From the NCBI GenBank assembly GCA_016292785.1, contig JAEDFL010000036.1, positions 1 to 18,135 on the forward strand: a DNA stretch of 18,135 nt, in the 5' to 3' direction. Below, piece after piece: positions 1-6,240 of the stretch. This DNA is from Clostridiaceae bacterium (GTDB lineage: Bacteria; Bacillota; Clostridia; Oscillospirales; Acutalibacteraceae). A program made the translations under genes and the position numbers. Below the pieces are notes generated by a model that was given only the letters and a program-made list of their open reading frames with translations, ran no database searches and was not told the origin of the DNA. Numbering within the stretch: the stretch's first letter is position 1; the number at the start of each line of letters is the position of its first letter.

Positions 1-165
1 TTTCGGGTGTTTCCCAATCTTAAATATTATACCAATGTGTGAAAGATTTATCAAGTGTTAAAACTAATTTTTTTAAAAAAGCGTCGATTTTTGTACGGTA
101 GAGCTGAAAATTTTCCACTCTACTCACAGTAGAGTCGGTGTAGAGAGATAAAAACAATGTGTAGG

Positions 166-194
166 GTGACTTTTTGAGCGTCTGAGCATACAAT
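166..194 (+). promoter_or_regulatory. Candidate sigma-A promoter of the hemolysin III gene
   Basis: GTGACT (166-171), a 17-bp spacer and TACAAT (189-194), about 50 bp before the start codon. The -35 box is imperfect, so this is a plausible candidate only. Upstream, 117-135 holds an 8-bp perfect hairpin (ACTCTACT, loop CAC, AGTAGAGT) without a T-tract; its role is unknown. I see no gene in 1-243. Confidence 0.45.
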
Positions 195-243
195 GAATGT
201 GTTGAAACAATCGCGGTAAAAGTCAAAGATAGGAGAACAAAAT

Positions 244-903
244 ATGACACTTGAAAAAATCATTCTGCCCGAGTACACGGTTAAAGAGGATAAAGCAAAT
301 TCGATATCTCACATTGCAGGTGTCGTGTTCGGAATAGCGGCAATGATCGTTCTGTTGTTAAAGTCAAACGATGTAAGCCATATCGTCAGCTCTATTATTT
401 TCGGAACGGCAATGATTATTCTTTACGGCGGCTCGTCTGTTTACCATTGGCTTGCACCCGGAAACGCAAAAAAGGTTGCAAGACTCATTGACCACTCCGT
501 AATCTTCGTCCTGATAACCGGAACGAGTATACCGCTGATGATACTTGACGTCCTCCCCTATTACAAGGCTCTTGCGATATCCTGTATTGCGGTGAGCATT
601 GCGGCTTCGGTTCTCGGTATCACACTTACATTCATAGATCAGGAAAAATTTAAAAAGCTTCAGATGGTGCTTTATATGGTAATCGGCTGGATGTGTATTT
701 TTCTGTTTTATCCGATTTATCTCAATGATAAAAACTGCTTTCTGCTGTTCGGATTGCTGATTCTCGGAGGAATAATTTACACAGTCGGAACGGTTTTCTA
801 TTCTCTCGGCAGATACAGGAAGTATTTCCACTTTATCTTTCACCTTTTTATACTTGGCGGTACGGTGACGCATTTTCTTGCGTTTTTTATTTGCCTGTAT
901 TAA
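244..903 (+). CDS. trhA: Hemolysin III / PAQR family membrane protein (TrhA-type)
   Basis: A 219-residue integral membrane protein with about seven hydrophobic segments, the normal length and topology for the bacterial hemolysin III branch of the PAQR superfamily. The family's metal-site signature is visible: S64-x3-H68 (SSVYH), D83-H84 after the second helix, and H196-x3-H200 with H210 in the last helix. The family name is historical; recent work links members to membrane-fluidity homeostasis, and hydrolase activity has been suggested for PAQR proteins. No substrate can be read from the sequence. The start is supported by AGGAG eight bases upstream. It is a single-gene unit, followed by a hairpin terminator and a convergent XRE regulator gene. 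Family assignment is confident; exact biochemical role is open. Confidence 0.9.
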   Translation: MTLEKIILPEYTVKEDKANSISHIAGVVFGIAAMIVLLLKSNDVSHIVSSIIFGTAMIILYGGSSVYHWLAPGNAKKVARLIDHSVIFVLITGTSIPLMILDVLPYYKALAISCIAVSIAASVLGITLTFIDQEKFKKLQMVLYMVIGWMCIFLFYPIYLNDKNCFLLFGLLILGGIIYTVGTVFYSLGRYRKYFHFIFHLFILGGTVTHFLAFFICLY

Positions 904-905
904 GA

Positions 906-950
906 AACGGGGCTGTCCATAATAGTCAGTCCCGTTGTGTTATTTATTTT
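906..950. terminator. Shared terminator between convergent trhA and the XRE regulator gene
   Basis: Stem 906-915 pairs with 927-936 (ACGGGGCTG against CAGTCCCGT with one G-U pair), loop of about 11 nt. It is followed on the plus strand by a T-rich tract. The regulator gene on the minus strand ends at 940, so the same hairpin can serve both genes. Confidence 0.65.
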
Positions 951-1569
951 TCTTTATAAAATGCACAAAGGTAAAGACGATTATGCAAATAACCTGCAAT
1001 ATGGCGCAGGAGATAAAAATGTATTTGAAATCGGGCAGGCTTGCAAAAAGACCTACGGCGGTATAAACAGTGAGATAAGCCGTCCAAATCAAAAGGGACA
1101 GACAAACAAACTGAGAAATACCGTTCCACCAGATAAAAGAAAACACGCTCAGAGTTATGAACACGACGGGCAGAGCAAAGAGGAAGGTGTATTCGGAATA
1201 TTCCGCAAGCGACGGTATCTGCTTAAATATAAGGAACAGAACGGACGCTATAAAATATATTCCGAGAGCCGACACAAGCGGCACAAATACGGCGATCGAC
1301 CGTCTGTTTTTTCTGCGATTCTTCATCTCAAACGATGTTTTCGGCTTGTCCTCCTCACCGAGAAGAAAGGACATGGTTACTCCGAGTGTATCGGCAATCC
1401 TCATTATAGTGAAAATATCGGGCAGGCTCTCCCCTCTTTCCCACTTTGAAACAGCCTTGTCACTGTAATTTATTTTTTCGGCAAGAGCAAGCTGTGTTAT
1501 TCCGCAAAGCTTTCTCGCCTCTGTCAGCCGTGCGCCGAAAATCTTTTTTGTTTCTTCTTCGTTAATCAT
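940..1569 (-). CDS. XRE-family regulator with C-terminal membrane domain
   Basis: A 209-residue protein. Residues about 11-70 form an HTH_3/Cro-C1 helix-turn-helix (RLTEARKLCGITQLALAEKI, then SDKAVSKWERGESLPD and a GVTMSFLL ending), typical of the XRE family. A basic linker (KNRRKNRRS) leads into about four hydrophobic helices covering residues 90-204. The fusion of an N-terminal XRE domain to a membrane domain is common in Clostridia, and its signal is usually unknown. The start is placed at 1569 because AAGGTG lies seven bases upstream; an in-frame TTG further upstream has no ribosome binding site. It is transcribed divergently from the rubrerythrin operon. Its own promoter carries a dyad that could be an autoregulatory operator. 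DNA-binding role is confident; targets and signal are unknown. Confidence 0.88.
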   Translation of the reverse strand: MINEEETKKIFGARLTEARKLCGITQLALAEKINYSDKAVSKWERGESLPDIFTIMRIADTLGVTMSFLLGEEDKPKTSFEMKNRRKNRRSIAVFVPLVSALGIYFIASVLFLIFKQIPSLAEYSEYTFLFALPVVFITLSVFSFIWWNGISQFVCLSLLIWTAYLTVYTAVGLFASLPDFKYIFISCAILQVICIIVFTFVHFIKKNK

Positions 1570-1593
1570 TTTTTCACCTTGAATTTTTTTATT

Positions 1594-1622
1594 ATTGTAA
1601 CACGTCACAAGGCTTTTTACAA
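1594..1622 (-). promoter_or_regulatory. Promoter of the XRE regulator with overlapping dyad
   Basis: Read on the minus strand: TTGTAA (1622-1617), 17-bp spacer, TACAAT (1599-1594). An imperfect palindrome, TTGTGACGTGTTACAA (1610-1595, symmetric at 12 of 16 positions), covers the -10 box and part of the spacer. This is the expected position for a repressor operator; binding by the neighbouring XRE protein is inference. Confidence 0.6.
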
Positions 1623-1666
1623 GCAACAAAAATTAAAATACTGTTAATCAAAATTTAAAAATATGC

Positions 1667-1698
1667 TTGTTGACAACAAAATTTCGATTGGATATAAT
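1667..1698 (+). promoter_or_regulatory. Consensus sigma-A promoter of the rubrerythrin operon
   Basis: A perfect TTGACA (1670-1675), 17-bp spacer and perfect TATAAT (1693-1698). The -35 box lies inside a short exact palindrome, TTGTTG-A-CAACAA (1667-1679), which may be an operator. Transcription should start near 1705, just before the leader stem-loop. Confidence 0.8.
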
Positions 1699-1707
1699 AT
1701 TTACAAC

Positions 1708-1769
1708 GGAATACAGACGAGCTTTATCTGTTGGTTTTCAGGCAGACTGTCATAAACCGACTGTATTCC
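1708..1769 (+). promoter_or_regulatory. Structured 5' leader of rubrerythrin mRNA
   Basis: GGAATACAG (1708-1716) pairs perfectly with CTGTATTCC (1761-1769). Inside, GGTTT (1733-1737) can pair with AAACC (1754-1758), and other short pairings are possible. The stem begins almost at the predicted transcript start and ends about 20 nt before the ribosome binding site. There is no T-tract, so it is not an intrinsic terminator. It does not match a riboswitch class I can recall. Confidence 0.5.
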
Positions 1770-1798
1770 AAATACATTTTAGAAAGGAATAAAGGACA

Positions 1799-2344
1799 AT
1801 GAAAAAGACGAACAAATACGCAGGTACACAGACGGAGAAAAACCTTATGGCTGCTTTCTCCGGAGAATCGGAGGCTCGCAACAAGTACACCTACTTCGCA
1901 TCGGTTGCCAAGAAGCAGGGCTTTGAGCAGATCGCCGCCCTCTTCCTTAAAACAGCAGAAAACGAAAAGGAGCATGCAAAGCTCTGGTTCAAGGAGCTTG
2001 AGGGAATCGGTGACACGGCTGAAAATCTTCTTGCCGCCGCAGAGGGCGAGAACTACGAGTGGACGGATATGTACGAGGGCTTCGCAAAGACAGCCGAGGA
2101 GGAGGGCTTCAAGGAGCTTGCAATCCGCTTCCGTCTTATCGCCGCTATCGAGAAGCACCATGAGGAACGTTACCGCGCCCTGCTTCATAATGTAGAAATG
2201 GCGGAGGTTTTTGAAAAGAGCGAAGTCAAGATATGGGAATGCAGAAACTGCGGTCATATCGTTGTCGGAGAAAAGGCTCCTCAGCTTTGTCCCGCATGTA
2301 AGCATCCTCAGAGCTATTTTGAAATCCACGCAGAAAATTATTGA
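1799..2344 (+). CDS. rbr: Rubrerythrin
   Basis: A 181-residue rubrerythrin, a cytoplasmic non-haem iron peroxidase that reduces hydrogen peroxide in anaerobes. The N-terminal ferritin-like four-helix domain carries diiron ligands: E23 (GESEAR), E56-x2-H59, E93 in the third helix and E118-x2-H121. The C-terminal rubredoxin-like domain (from about residue 144) has C148-x2-C151 and C164-x2-C167 for the Fe(SCys)4 centre. This is the usual order for classical rubrerythrin and the length is a little below the typical 190. Start supported by AAAGGA. It has an exact consensus promoter and a hairpin leader, and superoxide reductase follows 23 bp downstream. Together they would convert superoxide to peroxide and then to water. 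Assignment is secure. Confidence 0.97.
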   Translation: MKKTNKYAGTQTEKNLMAAFSGESEARNKYTYFASVAKKQGFEQIAALFLKTAENEKEHAKLWFKELEGIGDTAENLLAAAEGENYEWTDMYEGFAKTAEEEGFKELAIRFRLIAAIEKHHEERYRALLHNVEMAEVFEKSEVKIWECRNCGHIVVGEKAPQLCPACKHPQSYFEIHAENY

Positions 2345-2367
2345 TTTTTCATTTTGGAGAGTGAATT

Positions 2368-2742
2368 ATGCGTCAGAGATTTTTCATTTGCAAGCGATGC
2401 GGAAGTATTGTAACGGTTGTTAAAAGCAAAGGAAATTCCACATTTTGCTGCGGAGAAAAAATGACTGAGCTTATTCCCAATTCAACTAAGGCAGATCCGC
2501 AGAAGCACATTCCGATTTTCAAGGTAAATGACGGTAAAATTCACGTTAAGGTCGGCTGTGTAGAGCATCCGATGATACCCGAACACTACATCGAATGGAT
2601 CGCTGTTCAGACAAAGAGAGGCTTTCAGATAAAATATCTTCATCCCGGAGATAAACCCGAAGCCTGTTTCTTCCTCTGTGACTGCGATGAAATCGAAGCG
2701 GTTTATGCTTACTGCAACATTCACGGTCTCTGGTGCAAATAA
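2368..2742 (+). CDS. dfx: Desulfoferrodoxin / superoxide reductase (two-iron type)
   Basis: A 124-residue protein with both desulfoferrodoxin domains. The N-terminal desulforedoxin-like site has C8-x2-C11 and the adjacent pair C27-C28. The catalytic domain has the Fe(His)4Cys ligands H47, H67, H73, C116 and H119 (KHIPIF, EHPMIPEH, CNIHG). It reduces superoxide to peroxide with electrons from rubredoxin-type donors, without making oxygen. In well-studied enzymes a conserved Glu-Lys pair precedes the first ligand; here it reads Q45-K46-H47, so the lysine is kept and the glutamate is replaced. Start supported by GGAGAG. It sits in an operon with rubrerythrin, which would remove the peroxide formed. 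Confidence 0.96.
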   Translation: MRQRFFICKRCGSIVTVVKSKGNSTFCCGEKMTELIPNSTKADPQKHIPIFKVNDGKIHVKVGCVEHPMIPEHYIEWIAVQTKRGFQIKYLHPGDKPEACFFLCDCDEIEAVYAYCNIHGLWCK

Positions 2743-2794
2743 TCGGATTTTACGTTTATTATCCGACATGACCGTAAATACTAATATTAAAAAA

Positions 2795-2832
2795 GGCGGC
2801 GAGGCTTTGTGTCACGCCGCTGTATTATAGGC
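2795..2832 (+). terminator. Possible weak terminator after dfx
   Basis: GCGGCG (2796-2801) pairs with CGCCGC (2815-2820), but the following TGTATTATAGG tract is poor in T, so termination may be partial. I see no convincing separate promoter for the downstream amidohydrolase, and read-through is possible. An additional 6-bp hairpin lies at 2743-2765. Confidence 0.4.
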
Positions 2833-2856
2833 TTTTTAACAGAGAGGAGCTTTTAA

Positions 2857-4065
2857 ATGGACGCACAGCAATTACTTAGGGAGGCTCAGCATCTTCAGCC
2901 GGAGCTTCAAAAATGCCGACGTGAGATACACCGTCATCCCGAGGTCGGTTTTGAGCTTGAAAAAACCAAGGCTTTGGTAAAAGAACAGCTTACCGAAATG
3001 GGATATGAACCGAAGGACTGCGGAAAATGCGGACTGACGGCTCTTGCCGGCGGCAAAAAAGACGGTAAAACAATTCTTATCAGAGCCGATATGGACGCTC
3101 TGCCCGTCAAGGAAGAAGCTGACGTCGAATATAAAAGCGAGGAGCAGGGCAAAATGCACGGCTGCGGTCACGATATGCACACCTCAATGCTTCTCGGTGC
3201 CGCAAAGCTTCTCAAGGAGCATGAGGACGAGCTTGAGGGAACGGTAAAGCTGATGTTCCAGCCTGCCGAGGAAATCTTTCAAGGCTCCGACGATATGATA
3301 AAAGCAGGCGTTCTTGAAAATCCGCACGTCGACGCCGCAATGATGATCCACGTTGTTCCCGGTCTTCCCCTGCCCTCGGGCACCGTTCTGATCCCCGACG
3401 GCGGCACGGGAATGGCTTCCTGCGAACAGTATAAAATCACGGTCAGGGGCAAAGGCGGTCACGGAGCTATGCCTCACGTTTCGGTCGATCCTATTACGGC
3501 GGCATGCCATATTCATCTTGCTTTGCAGGAGATAAACAGCCGTGAGCTTGGCCCCGACGAGTTCGGTATTTTCACTACGGGAATGTTCAACGCAGGCGAA
3601 GCCTCAAACATTATTCCCGACACGGCGGTTATGAGAGGAACAATACGCACGGCAGACCTGAAAGTCAATGACAAAATCAAGGCAAGGATCAAGGAGATCT
3701 GTCAGGCTGTTGCTTCGGCTTTCAGAGCCGAGGCAGAGGTTGAATTTTTCAATTTCTGTCCCCCGATGATCGCAAACAGTGAAATGTCCGAAAAAGCAAA
3801 CAGGTTTATGAAAGAGATGTTCGGCGAGGGCGCAATGCCTATGTCGGCTCTCGGCGGTCCCAAGGTCGGCGGCGGAAGCGAGGACTTTGCCTTTGTAAGC
3901 TGTGAGGTGCCGACAATCGGAATGTTCCTTTCGGCAGGAAGTCCCGAGGACGGATACAAATACTCACAGCATCACCCCAAGGTTGTTTTTGACGACAGCA
4001 TACTTTACAGAGGAAGTGCCGCCTACGCTTATTTCGCCGCAAGATATTTACAGGACAAGTCCTGA
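2857..4065 (+). CDS. M20-family amidohydrolase (HipO / N-acyl-amino acid or N-acetyldiaminopimelate deacetylase type)
   Basis: A 402-residue M20D metallopeptidase-like amidohydrolase, cytoplasmic (no signal peptide). The metal-binding set is visible: H101-G-C103-G-H105-D-M-H108, the catalytic glutamate pair E138-E139 in QPAEE, H165 (MIHVV) and H372-H373 near the C-terminus (QHHP). The dimerisation or lid domain (about 190-300) contains GGHGAMPH. The family hydrolyses N-acyl amino acids such as hippurate, indole-acetyl-amino acids or N-acetyl-diaminopimelate. The substrate cannot be told from sequence alone, and no lysine biosynthesis gene is adjacent. Start supported by GAGGAG. The gene ends at a strong bidirectional terminator. 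Confidence 0.92.
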   Translation: MDAQQLLREAQHLQPELQKCRREIHRHPEVGFELEKTKALVKEQLTEMGYEPKDCGKCGLTALAGGKKDGKTILIRADMDALPVKEEADVEYKSEEQGKMHGCGHDMHTSMLLGAAKLLKEHEDELEGTVKLMFQPAEEIFQGSDDMIKAGVLENPHVDAAMMIHVVPGLPLPSGTVLIPDGGTGMASCEQYKITVRGKGGHGAMPHVSVDPITAACHIHLALQEINSRELGPDEFGIFTTGMFNAGEASNIIPDTAVMRGTIRTADLKVNDKIKARIKEICQAVASAFRAEAEVEFFNFCPPMIANSEMSEKANRFMKEMFGEGAMPMSALGGPKVGGGSEDFAFVSCEVPTIGMFLSAGSPEDGYKYSQHHPKVVFDDSILYRGSAAYAYFAARYLQDKS

Positions 4066-4076
4066 TAACAAAAGGA

Positions 4077-4120
4077 AAAGACCGTTGATCTCATCAGAAA
4101 TCAACGGTCTTTAGTTCTTA
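4077..4120. terminator. Strong bidirectional terminator between the amidohydrolase gene and rpmA
   Basis: A perfect 13-bp stem: AAAGACCGTTGAT (4077-4089) and ATCAACGGTCTTT (4100-4112), with a 10-nt loop. The A and T runs on both sides make it work in either direction, as suits two converging genes. Confidence 0.9.
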
Positions 4121-4127
4121 ATAAAGT

Positions 4128-4412
4128 TTACTGCTCAACGGGATAAACGCTGACCTTCTTGCGATCCTTGCCCAGACGCTCGTACTTAACAGTACCGTCG
4201 ATGAGAGCGAAAAGAGTATCGTCAGAGCCCTTGCCAACGTTGTTGCCCGGATGGATGTGTGTTCCACGCTGCTTGTAAAGGATGTTGCCTGCAAGAACAA
4301 ACTGTCCGTCTGCACGCTTAGCTCCGAGTCTCTTGGATTCGGAATCACGTCCGTTACGGGTAGAACCCATTCCTTTCTTATGAGCGAAAAGCTGAATGTT
4401 GATCTTAAGCAT
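4128..4412 (-). CDS. rpmA: 50S ribosomal protein L27 (bL27)
   Basis: A 94-residue bL27, a large-subunit protein whose N-terminus reaches the peptidyl transferase centre. It begins with the Firmicutes-type extension MLKINIQLFA directly before HKKGMGSTRNGRDS. The extension must be removed by the protease Prp, with cleavage after LFA, to expose the functional N-terminus. The body has the family motifs GNILYKQRGTHIHPGNNVG and a KYER segment. Its start overlaps the end of prp by eight bases, consistent with translational coupling. Third gene of the rplU-prp-rpmA operon. Confidence 0.98.
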   Translation of the reverse strand: MLKINIQLFAHKKGMGSTRNGRDSESKRLGAKRADGQFVLAGNILYKQRGTHIHPGNNVGKGSDDTLFALIDGTVKYERLGKDRKKVSVYPVEQ

Positions 4413-4728
4413 TTTGACACCTCCGTAGTGTTACTTTAATGTTTTTGGGATAATCTGCGGCTAAAGCCTCAATGTGAAGCTTAAAGCCCTCAAGAATTTG
4501 CTGCGCTTCGGATAATTTTGTCACGATGTGAAAGCTCATATTTCCGTCGGAAACATCGATCTTCGCCTGACATTTGACAATATCGGTAAGAGTGTTTACG
4601 GTCATAAAAACAGCGGAGGAAACAGCGGCGCATATAATGTCCGATCCCTCGTCCGCAAAGTACGAATGACCTCTCGACTCAAAGCCCGTAATGCCGTTAT
4701 CCGAGGTAAAAATAGTTACCTTGATCAT
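4405..4728 (-). CDS. prp: Ribosomal-processing cysteine protease Prp
   Basis: A 107-residue protein of the Prp (YsxB-like) family. The catalytic pair is visible: H21 in FESRGHS and C33 in SDIICAAVSS, the same motifs as in the staphylococcal enzyme. Prp cuts the N-terminal extension from L27 after the LFA motif, which is present in the rpmA product encoded next to it. It lies between rplU (3 bp upstream) and rpmA (8-bp overlap), the standard Firmicutes context. Because this L27 has the extension, the activity is expected to be essential here. Confidence 0.95.
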   Translation of the reverse strand: MIKVTIFTSDNGITGFESRGHSYFADEGSDIICAAVSSAVFMTVNTLTDIVKCQAKIDVSDGNMSFHIVTKLSEAQQILEGFKLHIEALAADYPKNIKVTLRRCQNA

Positions 4729-4731
4729 AGC

Positions 4732-5043
4732 TTACGCATTGATCGCAGAGATTTCTACCTTAGTGTAGGGCTGTCTGTGACCCATCTTGCGCTTCTCGTT
4801 CTTCTTCGGCTTGTAGGTAAATACAACTACCTTCTTCGCCTTGCCATTCTTGACAGCCTTTGCCGTTACAGTTGCACCGTCAACATACGGAGCGCCTACA
4901 ACAATGCCATCTTCCTTGCCGACTGCGATAACCTTGTCAAAAACAACTTCGCTGTCTGCTTCAACGTCAAGCTTCTCAATGTAGAGAGTGTCTCCTGCCT
5001 CTACCTTGTACTGCTTGCCGCCGGTAACGATGATTGCGTACAT
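4732..5043 (-). CDS. rplU: 50S ribosomal protein L21 (bL21)
   Basis: A 103-residue bL21, first gene of the rplU-prp-rpmA operon. Family motifs include MYAIIVTGGKQYKVEAGD at the N-terminus, the acidic DVEADSEVVFDKVIAVG stretch and the C-terminal basic YKPKKNEKRKMGHRQPYT. bL21 binds 23S rRNA early in assembly. An AAGGAAGG-type ribosome binding site lies upstream. The 5' region has a near-consensus promoter and a structured leader likely to mediate control by ribosomal protein. Confidence 0.98.
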   Translation of the reverse strand: MYAIIVTGGKQYKVEAGDTLYIEKLDVEADSEVVFDKVIAVGKEDGIVVGAPYVDGATVTAKAVKNGKAKKVVVFTYKPKKNEKRKMGHRQPYTKVEISAINA

Positions 5044-5065
5044 TCTAACTAACCTTCCTTTATTA

Positions 5066-5132
5066 TGGACTCGCTACGTGGGGCGGAATAAATCACTTGT
5101 GCCGCCCGAAAGCGACGCCCGTAATATGCGGT
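5066..5132 (-). promoter_or_regulatory. Structured leader of the rplU operon, probable L21-type leader
   Basis: Read on the minus strand, TCGCT (5115-5111) pairs with AGCGA (5075-5071). Inside it, GGGCGG (5107-5102) pairs with CCGCCC (5086-5081) around a conserved-looking ACAAGUGAUUUAUU loop. The element lies between the promoter and rplU, where L21 leader RNAs of Firmicutes are found. I cannot score it against the covariance model, so the class name is inferred from position and pairing. Confidence 0.6.
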
Positions 5133-5139
5133 ATTTAGA

Positions 5140-5168
5140 ATTTTATCACAGAGGTCAAGCTTTGTCAA
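5140..5168 (-). promoter_or_regulatory. rplU: Promoter of the rplU-prp-rpmA operon
   Basis: On the minus strand: TTGACA (5168-5163), 17-bp spacer, TAAAAT (5145-5140). A perfect -35 and five of six -10 bases suit strong ribosomal-protein expression. Confidence 0.8.
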
Positions 5169-5206
5169 CAGTTTTTTGAAAAAATCGAATATTTTAAAAT
5201 TACTGT

Positions 5207-5235
5207 TTGACACCGGTCGATATTGATTGTATTAT
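5207..5235 (+). promoter_or_regulatory. Promoter of the HAD phosphatase gene
   Basis: TTGACA (5207-5212), 17-bp spacer, TATTAT (5230-5235). It diverges from the rplU promoter 38 bp away and would give a very short leader of about 20 nt before the ATG at 5261. Confidence 0.75.
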
Positions 5236-5260
5236 ATTTGTATATCACGGAGGTGAAACA

Positions 5261-5881
5261 ATGTTCGACAGTATCGGATTTGATCTTGACGGAACTCTCT
5301 GGAGCTCCATGAACTGTATCACAAGTGCTTGGCAGACGGTTGCCGGGGAATACAATGTCAATGTTCCGGACGACGCTCAGATGCGCTCGGTAATGGGACT
5401 TAACCGCATTGACCTGATGAAGAAGCTGTTCCCCGATATGGAGCGGGAAAAGGCTGACGCTTTCTTTGACAGGGCGACGGTCGAATGTGTCAGGGCGCTT
5501 GAAAGAAACGGCGGAATACTCTATGACAATGTTGAAGAAACGCTTTCCGAGCTTTCAAAACACTTTAAGCTCTACATAGTCAGCAACTGTCAGGAAAGCT
5601 ATATGAACGCATTCCTAAGCTATCATAAGCTCGGCAAATATTTCTGCGACTTTGCCTTTGAGGATCCCGAAACGCTCTCAAAGGGCGAGAACATCAAAAA
5701 AGTTCTGAAGCGTAACGGTTTGAAAAATTCGGTCTATATCGGCGATACTCAGGGTGACTGCGACGCCGCAAGGCTTGCCGGCGTCCCCTTCGGATTTGCC
5801 GCCTACGGCTTCGGCTCTGTTGACGGATACGACTATACTTTCAATTCATTTTCTGAAATTAAACAGCTCATCAATGAATAA
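5261..5881 (+). CDS. HAD-family hydrolase (phosphoglycolate phosphatase-like)
   Basis: A 206-residue HAD-superfamily phosphatase with a Gph/PGMB-like alpha-helical cap (about residues 15-95). Motif I is FDLDGT with nucleophile D8 and acid D10; motif II is S108 (YIVSNC); motif III is K141 (LSKGE); motif IV is GDTQGDCDAA with D162 and D166. Probable substrate is a small phosphorylated metabolite or nucleotide; which one cannot be read. The start at 5261 is chosen over an in-frame codon further upstream because GGAGGTGAAACA directly precedes it and the family nucleophile then falls at the normal position. A small membrane protein follows 15 bp downstream. Confidence 0.9.
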   Translation: MFDSIGFDLDGTLWSSMNCITSAWQTVAGEYNVNVPDDAQMRSVMGLNRIDLMKKLFPDMEREKADAFFDRATVECVRALERNGGILYDNVEETLSELSKHFKLYIVSNCQESYMNAFLSYHKLGKYFCDFAFEDPETLSKGENIKKVLKRNGLKNSVYIGDTQGDCDAARLAGVPFGFAAYGFGSVDGYDYTFNSFSEIKQLINE

Positions 5882-5896
5882 ACGGAGGTAATTTTT

Positions 5897-6163
5897 ATGG
5901 AAAAAGAAAAACTCTCGGAGATCATTAACAAAAAGGTTCTCTACATAATTTTTGCCGTTCTCAGCTTCATAATGTGCGGCGTGCAGGTTTTCTTTATTAT
6001 CGTTGAACACGGAATCTACACGGGCGGAGTGTGGTATATGATAGCCGTGGCATGGCTTCTTCTGACCGGATTATTCATATACAAATATATTGCGGCAGTC
6101 CGTGACGAAAAAGAAGAAGCAAAAAGAATTGCGGAATTTAAAGAAAAATATAAAATTAAATAA
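5897..6163 (+). CDS. Small two-helix membrane protein, unknown function
   Basis: An 88-residue protein I do not recognise. It has a short charged N-terminus (MEKEKLSEIINKK), two hydrophobic helices (about 14-36 and 46-66) and a strongly charged, probably helical cytoplasmic tail (RDEKEEAKRIAEFKEKYKIK). The ribosome binding site GGAGGT is well placed. It follows the HAD gene by 15 bp and is likely co-transcribed. No motif suggests an activity. Confidence 0.75.
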   Translation: MEKEKLSEIINKKVLYIIFAVLSFIMCGVQVFFIIVEHGIYTGGVWYMIAVAWLLLTGLFIYKYIAAVRDEKEEAKRIAEFKEKYKIK

Positions 6164-6179
6164 ATTTTTAAAAAAAATA

Positions 6180-6208
6180 TTGACTTTAGCGTACTAACGT
6201 GTTACTAT
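6180..6208 (+). promoter_or_regulatory. Promoter of the amino acid ABC transporter operon
   Basis: TTGACT (6180-6185), 17-bp spacer, TACTAT (6203-6208). TACTA recurs three times between 6192 and 6213, and TAAC-GT-GTTA forms a short palindrome inside the spacer. A regulator site is possible but not shown. Confidence 0.7.
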
Positions 6209-6240
6209 ACTAATACAATAAAGTTTGGAGGATGTTTATT

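Noticed and set aside
65..80. T7-A6 tract as a terminator or promoter UP element
   Set aside because: No GC-rich stem beside it and no promoter at a suitable distance; treated as AT-rich background.
20..250. Minus-strand ORF of 76 codons with a signal-peptide-like start
   Set aside because: It starts with GTG inside trhA, has no ribosome binding site, and its sequence is explained by AT-rich composition upstream of trhA.
364..873. Minus-strand 169-codon ORF within trhA
   Set aside because: Shadow of the well-supported trhA frame; low-complexity charged product and no initiation signal.
1595..1610. Rex-type redox operator (TTGTGA...TTACAA)
   Set aside because: The half-sites are separated by 4 bp giving a 16-bp dyad, whereas Rex sites are 18 bp with TTGTGAA/TTGTTAA ends; similarity is superficial.
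1724..2329. Minus-strand 201-codon ORF opposite rubrerythrin
   Set aside because: Shadow of the strongly biased rubrerythrin codon use.
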